From Streptomyces flaveolus (GTDB lineage Bacteria; Actinomycetota; Actinomycetes; Streptomycetales; Streptomycetaceae): a stretch of 64,000 nucleotides of DNA. The DNA lies in NCBI RefSeq assembly GCF_014648815.1, contig NZ_BMRV01000007.1, forward strand, positions 310,001 to 374,000. The letters are read 5' to 3'. This document shows positions 60,509-64,000 of this stretch, one piece after another. Within the stretch, counting starts at the first letter, position 1. The number at the start of each line of letters is the position of its first letter. The notes under the pieces are model-generated. The model was not told the DNA's origin, ran no database searches, and saw only the letters and a program-made list of their open reading frames with translations. Both the position numbers and the translations under genes were made by a program.

Positions 60509-61349
60509 AGCGCACCGGTGTCCCGACCGCGGCCTGGGCCGCCGCGGAGAGGGCGCCTTCGGTGACGACCGCGATCACCGGGTAGCCGCCGGTCGTCGGA
60601 TGGTCGTGCAGGAACACCACGGGACGTCCGTCCGGCGGGACCTGGACGGCGCCCAGGACCATGCCCTCGCTGGGCAGTTCGCCCGTCGACGCCCGTTGCA
60701 GCGGCGGCCCCTCCGTGCGCAGGCCGATCCGGTTGCTGTGCGGCGAGACGCGGTACGTCGCCGAGGTGAACGTGTGCAGCGCGGCGGGGGTGAACCAGTC
60801 GGCGCGGGGGCCGGGACGCACCGGGAGGATCAGTTCGGCGGGCGGGCCCGGCCAGGGGGCGGCGACGGACGGTGCCGGCCGTGCGGGCACGCCCACCGGG
60901 AGGACGTCCCCGTCGCGCAGGGGAGTGGGACCGAGCCCGGAGAGGAGGTCCGTGGAGCGGCTGCCCAGGACAGGTTCGACGGCGATGCCGCCGGCGACCG
61001 CCACGTACGACCGCACGCCCGCGGTCACCGCCCCCACGTCCAGGACGCCGCCCGCCGGCACCCGGACCGGCGCGCCCCAGGCCACCGGCCGCCCGTCCAC
61101 CGTCACCGGGCAGGGCGCCCCGCCGACCACGACCGTGACGGCACGGTCGGACCGCAGGGCGCAGCCGGTCAGGGTGGTCTCCAGGACGGCGGCGTCGGCG
61201 TCGTTGCCGGCCAGCCGGTTGGCGAGCCGCATCGCGTACGCGTCCAGGGCACCGGAGCGGGGAACCCCCAGGTGGGCGTGGCCGCGTCGGCCCGCGTCCT
61301 GCACCGTGGTCAGCGCGCCGGCGCGCACGGTCGTGAGCTTGGTGTTCAT
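60495..61349 (-). CDS. pxpC: 5-oxoprolinase subunit PxpC
   Basis: A 284-residue carboxyltransferase-C-type (KipA/PxpC) protein, one of three subunits of the bacterial ATP-dependent 5-oxoprolinase. Recognisable features: TTVQDAGRRGHAHLGVPRSGALDAYAMRLANRLAGN at the start, SYVAVAGGIAVEPVLGSRSTDLL, and SEGMVLGAVQVPPDGRPVVFLHDHPTTGGYPVIAVV near the end. It cycles 5-oxoproline, formed spontaneously from glutamine, back to glutamate. ATG 61349 overlaps the pxpB stop (ATGA), making it translationally coupled and the last gene of the pxpABC operon. Confidence 0.94.
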   Translation of the reverse strand: MNTKLTTVRAGALTTVQDAGRRGHAHLGVPRSGALDAYAMRLANRLAGNDADAAVLETTLTGCALRSDRAVTVVVGGAPCPVTVDGRPVAWGAPVRVPAGGVLDVGAVTAGVRSYVAVAGGIAVEPVLGSRSTDLLSGLGPTPLRDGDVLPVGVPARPAPSVAAPWPGPPAELILPVRPGPRADWFTPAALHTFTSATYRVSPHSNRIGLRTEGPPLQRASTGELPSEGMVLGAVQVPPDGRPVVFLHDHPTTGGYPVIAVVTEGALSAAAQAAVGTPVRFTPG

Positions 61350-61993
61350 GCCGCGCCCCCCGCCTCGACGAAACGCACCCGGGTGCCCGGTGTGAGGAGT
61401 GCGGCCTGTTCCCTGTCCGGGTCCCACAGGCGGCTCGGGTCCGGCATCGTGCCGATCAGCTGCCAGCCGCCGGGGGTGGAGCGGGGGTAGACCGCGCTGT
61501 AGGGGCCGGCGAGGGCGACCGCCCCGGCCGGGACCCGGGTCCGCGGTGTGGCGCGGCGGGGGACGTGCAGCTCCGGGGGCAGTCCGGTGAGGTAGCCGAA
61601 GCCTGGTGCGAAACCGCAGAACGCGACACGGTACGTACCGGAGGAATGGAGGGCCGCCACCTCGTGCGGGGCGACTCCCCACAGGGCCGCCACGTCCGGC
61701 AGGTCGGGTCCGTCGTAGCGCACGGCGATCTCCACCACGTCCCCGTCGTCCGCGGCGCCCGCCGGTATCTCCCAGCCGGCGAGCCCGCGGGCCAGCGCCT
61801 CGGGGTCCCGCACTCCGTCCAGCAGGACGGTCCGTGCTCCCGGCACGATCTCCTCCACCGGCGGCAGGCTCCCCGCCGCGCGCCGGCGCAGCAGTTCGGC
61901 GTGGAAGGCAGCGGTGCGCTCGGCGTCGGGCAGTTCGACGAGGAGTGCGTGCCGCCCGGCGGGGCGGGCCGTGAGCAGCGGGTTCCCGGTCAT
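61346..61993 (-). CDS. pxpB: 5-oxoprolinase subunit PxpB
   Basis: A 215-residue allophanate-hydrolase-subunit-1-like (KipI/PxpB) protein. Marks are HALLVELPDAERTAAFHAEL near the start, EIAVRYDGPDLPDVAALWG, and the family signature AFCGFAPGFGYLTGLPPELHVPRRATPRTRVPAGAVALAG with YPRSTPGGWQLIG. It forms a complex with PxpC and cooperates with PxpA. Start ATG 61993 overlaps the pxpA stop (ATGA) and its stop overlaps pxpC, so the operon has two 4-base overlaps. Confidence 0.94.
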   Translation of the reverse strand: MTGNPLLTARPAGRHALLVELPDAERTAAFHAELLRRRAAGSLPPVEEIVPGARTVLLDGVRDPEALARGLAGWEIPAGAADDGDVVEIAVRYDGPDLPDVAALWGVAPHEVAALHSSGTYRVAFCGFAPGFGYLTGLPPELHVPRRATPRTRVPAGAVALAGPYSAVYPRSTPGGWQLIGTMPDPSRLWDPDREQAALLTPGTRVRFVEAGGAA

Positions 61994-62742
61994 GCGAAGG
62001 CCCCGACCCCGACCCCGGCCGCTTCGAGCGCCGCGCGCACCCGCGTCGCGATCCGGGCCGCGCCCGGGGTGTCGCCGTGGACGCACAGGGAGCGGGCGGC
62101 GACCGCGACGCTCGTACCGTCCACCGCCTCGACCGCGCCGTCCACCGCGAACGCCAGCGCCCGCCGCACCACCGCGTTCTCGTCCGTCACCACGGAGTCC
62201 GCCTCGCGGCGCGGGACGAGGGTGCCCCCGGGGGTGTAGGCGCGGTCCGCGAACGCCTCCGGCACGCCGGTGAGCCCGGCGTCCTCGGCGGCGGCGAGCA
62301 GGCGCGAGCCCGGCAAGCCGAGGACGGGCAGGTCCCCGCCCGCCAGCCGCACGCCCGCCACCACCGCGCCGGCCTGCTCCGCGTCGTGGACGGTGCGGTT
62401 GTACAGCGCGCCGTGAGGCTTCACATAGGCCACCTCCGCCCCGGCGGCCTCGGCGAAGACCCTCAGGGCGCCGATCTGGTACGCGACCTCGGCGGCGAGT
62501 TCACCGGCGGGCACGTCCATGGAGCGTCGCCCGAAGCCGGCCAGGTCGCGGTAGGACACCTGGGCCCCGATGCGCACCCCGCGCTCGGCGGCGAGGTCGC
62601 AGACGCGCCGCATCACCGAGGGGTCGCCCGCGTGGAAACCGCAGGCGACGTTGGCGCTGGTGACGACGGAGAGCAGGGCGTCGTCGTCGGTGAGGGTCCA
62701 GCGGCCGAAGCCTTCACCGAGGTCTGCGTTGAGGTCGATCAC
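61990..62742 (-). CDS. pxpA: 5-oxoprolinase subunit PxpA (LamB/YcsF family)
   Basis: A 250-residue LamB/YcsF protein, the third subunit of the 5-oxoprolinase. The family start is DLNADLGEGFGRWTLTDD followed by ANVACGFHAGDP and GAQVSYRDLAGFGRRSM; VKPHGALYN is the other signature and the end carries CVHGDTPGA. The start is a GTG at 62742 with no ribosome site but with TACGTT six bases upstream, so the mRNA is probably leaderless, beginning at the GTG. It heads pxpA-pxpB-pxpC and is divergent from the DUF969 gene. Confidence 0.94.
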   Translation of the reverse strand: MIDLNADLGEGFGRWTLTDDDALLSVVTSANVACGFHAGDPSVMRRVCDLAAERGVRIGAQVSYRDLAGFGRRSMDVPAGELAAEVAYQIGALRVFAEAAGAEVAYVKPHGALYNRTVHDAEQAGAVVAGVRLAGGDLPVLGLPGSRLLAAAEDAGLTGVPEAFADRAYTPGGTLVPRREADSVVTDENAVVRRALAFAVDGAVEAVDGTSVAVAARSLCVHGDTPGAARIATRVRAALEAAGVGVGAFA

Positions 62743-62748
62743 AGAACG

Positions 62749-62778
62749 AACGTAAGGGATTGTTGAACGATTCGACAA
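62749..62778 (-). promoter_or_regulatory. pxpA promoter with 15-base operator in the spacer
   Basis: On the minus strand, -35 TTGTCG (62773-62778) and -10 TACGTT (62749-62754) are 18 bases apart, and the -10 ends six bases before the GTG start. The spacer contains AATCGTTCAACAATC (62758-62772), an imperfect palindrome closely matching the one in the divergent promoter. A GntR/FadR-type repressor is the likely ligand. Confidence 0.75.
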
Positions 62779-62825
62779 GAGCCGAGCGGGGTCCGTGTCG
62801 GCCGTCGGACGGTGAAAGTCACCTC

Positions 62826-62855
62826 TTGTTAGATCGTTGAACGATCGTCTAGGGT
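62826..62855 (+). promoter_or_regulatory. DUF969 promoter with the same operator in the spacer
   Basis: -35 TTGTTA (62826-62831) and -10 TAGGGT (62850-62855) are 18 bases apart. The spacer holds GATCGTTGAACGATC (62832-62846), a perfect odd-centred palindrome. It has the same shape as the pxpA promoter, so one repressor should control both divergent units. Confidence 0.75.
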
Positions 62856-62963
62856 CCGTGCATCTGCCACGTACCCGGAGTCGTGGTCCGCGGACCGCCG
62901 AAGCGACGACTCCGAGACTCCCGGGTCCGTGCCCCGCCCCCAACGCCTGAAGAAGGCCACCGA

Positions 62964-63683
62964 ATGATCGTTCTCCTCGGTGTGGTCGTGGTGATCCTCG
63001 GATTCGTCACGCGCCGCAATCCCGTCCTCGTGGTGGGCGTCGCCGGAATCGTCACCGGACTGCTCGGCAAGATGAACCCGCTCGAGGTCCTCGCGGCCTT
63101 CGGCCGGTCCTTCGCCGACAGCCGCTCGGTCACCGTCTACGCCATCGTGCTCCCCGTGATCGGGCTGCTCGAGCGCTACGGCCTGCGCGAGCAGGCCCGC
63201 CGTCTCATCGGCCGCCTGGGCAGGCTCAGCGCCGGCCGGTTCCTCACCGTCTACCTGCTGGTCCGGCAGGTCACCGCGGCCTTCGGCCTGAACAGCATCG
63301 GCGGCCCGGCACAGACCGTGCGGCCGCTCGTGGCGCCCATGGCCGAGGCCGCCGCCGAGCGCACGACGGGAGCCGGACTGCCCGACCGCCTGCGGGAGAA
63401 GGTGCGCTCCTACTCCGCGTCGGCCGACACCGTGGGCGTCTTCTTCGGCGAGGACTGTTTCATCGCGATCGGCTCCATCCTGCTGATCACCGGGTTCGTG
63501 AACTCCACCTACCACCAGGACATCGAACCGACCCAGCTGGCCCTGTGGGCGATCCCGCTCGCCGTCTGCGCCTTCGTCATCCACGGCGCCCGCCTGCTGC
63601 TCATGGACAGGCAGCTGGAGCGCGAGATGGCGCTCGCCGCCGCCGAGCACGACCTGCCGCTACCCGAGGGGGCCGAGAAGTGA
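62964..63683 (+). CDS. DUF969 family membrane protein
   Basis: A 239-residue protein with about six transmembrane helices. It begins MIVLLGVVVVILGFVTRRNPVLVVGVAGIVTGLLGKM and has the conserved middle VYAIVLPVIGLLERYGLREQARRLI and RQVTAAFGLNSIGGPAQTVRPLVAPMAEAA. Together with the DUF979 protein it is regularly associated with pxpABC genes and is thought to import or export 5-oxoproline. AAGAAGG precedes ATG 62964. The stop overlaps the next start as GTGA. The promoter carries the same palindrome as pxpA. Confidence 0.9.
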   Translation: MIVLLGVVVVILGFVTRRNPVLVVGVAGIVTGLLGKMNPLEVLAAFGRSFADSRSVTVYAIVLPVIGLLERYGLREQARRLIGRLGRLSAGRFLTVYLLVRQVTAAFGLNSIGGPAQTVRPLVAPMAEAAAERTTGAGLPDRLREKVRSYSASADTVGVFFGEDCFIAIGSILLITGFVNSTYHQDIEPTQLALWAIPLAVCAFVIHGARLLLMDRQLEREMALAAAEHDLPLPEGAEK

Positions 63684-64000
63684 TCAAGGTCGAATGGCTG
63701 TACTGGCTGATAGGCCTCGTCTTCGTCGTCATGGCCGTGCAGATGGCCACCGACCGCAGCAACCCCAAGCGGTGGACGTCCGCCGCCTTCTGGGGCCTGC
63801 TCGGACTCACCTTTCCCTACGGCACCGGCGTCGCCAACGCCACCGCGGACAACGGCGGCTGGACCCTGCCCGCCGAACCGCTCGGCGTCGCGGTCCTCAC
63901 CCTGATCGTGCTCGCCGGGTTCAACTTTCTCGGCAAGGGCGTCCCGGTCACCACCACCGGCGAACAGCGTGAGGCCTCCGCGGCCCGGCTCGGCAGCAAG
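63680..64000 (+). CDS. DUF979 family membrane protein (partial)
   Basis: The first 107 codons of a polytopic membrane protein whose 3' end lies outside the window. It begins with GTG 63680 (overlapping the DUF969 stop) as VIKVEWLYWLIGLVFVVMAVQMATDR, then SAAFWGLLGLTFPYGTGVAN and LTLIVLAGFNFLGKGVPVTTTGEQREASAARLGSK, matching the DUF979 N-terminus. It should work with DUF969 as a two-component permease. Translation is coupled to the DUF969 gene. Confidence 0.88.
   Translation, partial: MIKVEWLYWLIGLVFVVMAVQMATDRSNPKRWTSAAFWGLLGLTFPYGTGVANATADNGGWTLPAEPLGVAVLTLIVLAGFNFLGKGVPVTTTGEQREASAARLGSK

Noticed and set aside
1..64000. tRNA, rRNA, CRISPR or insertion-sequence signals
   Set aside because: I looked for cloverleaf-like segments, spaced short repeats and transposase motifs (DDE, HUH, recombinase) in the translated frames and found none; this is a reading by eye, not a search.

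Overview
The window is high-GC actinobacterial chromosome, almost certainly Streptomyces. Supporting signs are the codon bias, many GTG starts, a mycothiol-type enzyme fragment, a DUF6643-type Gly/Tyr/Gln-rich protein, a PAS/GAF/PP2C/HATPase regulator and typical CsoR operators. I see no rRNA, tRNA, CRISPR array, insertion sequence, prophage or biosynthetic cluster. The content is mostly sugar and organic-acid uptake modules, their regulators, and scattered envelope and housekeeping genes.

1-12.4 kb: a mycothiol-dependent isomerase-like fragment, an MFS exporter divergent from a ROK repressor, then a sugar module of GH1 beta-glucosidase, two ABC permeases and a binding lipoprotein, divergent from a YicI-type GH31 alpha-xylosidase. 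Together these suggest use of isoprimeverose or xyloglucan oligosaccharides. A class V aminotransferase and a DUF3533 membrane protein follow. 12.4-17.3 kb: a Dps-like ferritin, a Gfo/Idh/MocA oxidoreductase with a PmoA-like partner under a LacI-type operator, a secreted phospholipase A2, an SRPBCC protein and an internally deleted PAP2 gene. 17.3-21.1 kb: a copper module (CopA, CopZ, a His-rich membrane protein) arranged around divergent promoters carrying CsoR boxes. 21.1-27 kb: a DeoR regulator divergent from a sugar-phosphate isomerase and a class II aldolase, then an RsmC/RlmG-like methyltransferase, AlkB and a second ROK regulator.

27-37 kb: VOC, DUF4865 and TetR genes divergent from a SHOCT-ABC-FtsX operon; a 556-base gap with a strong terminator and two copies of a 52-base repeat; an anti-sigma-type ATPase; a Cds1-like PLP enzyme; and a DeoR regulator. 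37-48.7 kb: a polytopic membrane protein whose hydrolase motifs lie at opposite ends, a beta-helix/AAA ATPase fusion, a Rv1733c-like membrane protein, a MOSC protein, DUF6643, a tandem TerD protein, an HpnB-like glycosyltransferase, an Asp/Glu racemase-family protein and a small membrane protein. 48.7-58.9 kb: an O-antigen-ligase-like protein divergent from Lnt, a Nudix protein, a 3-hydroxybutyrate module (dehydrogenase, GAF/PucR regulator, MHS transporter) and a PP2C-type regulator whose phosphatase metal ligands are largely lost. 59-64 kb: an imine-reductase-like enzyme divergent from an HxlR regulator, then the 5-oxoprolinase genes pxpA-pxpB-pxpC divergent from DUF969-DUF979 membrane proteins.

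The best regulatory signal is between pxpA and DUF969. Each divergent promoter has an 18-base spacer filled by a copy of the same 15-base palindrome, and pxpA looks leaderless. The copper promoters are built the same way around CsoR boxes. The most unusual proteins are the beta-helix/AAA fusion, the membrane protein with split hydrolase motifs and the degenerate PP2C regulator.
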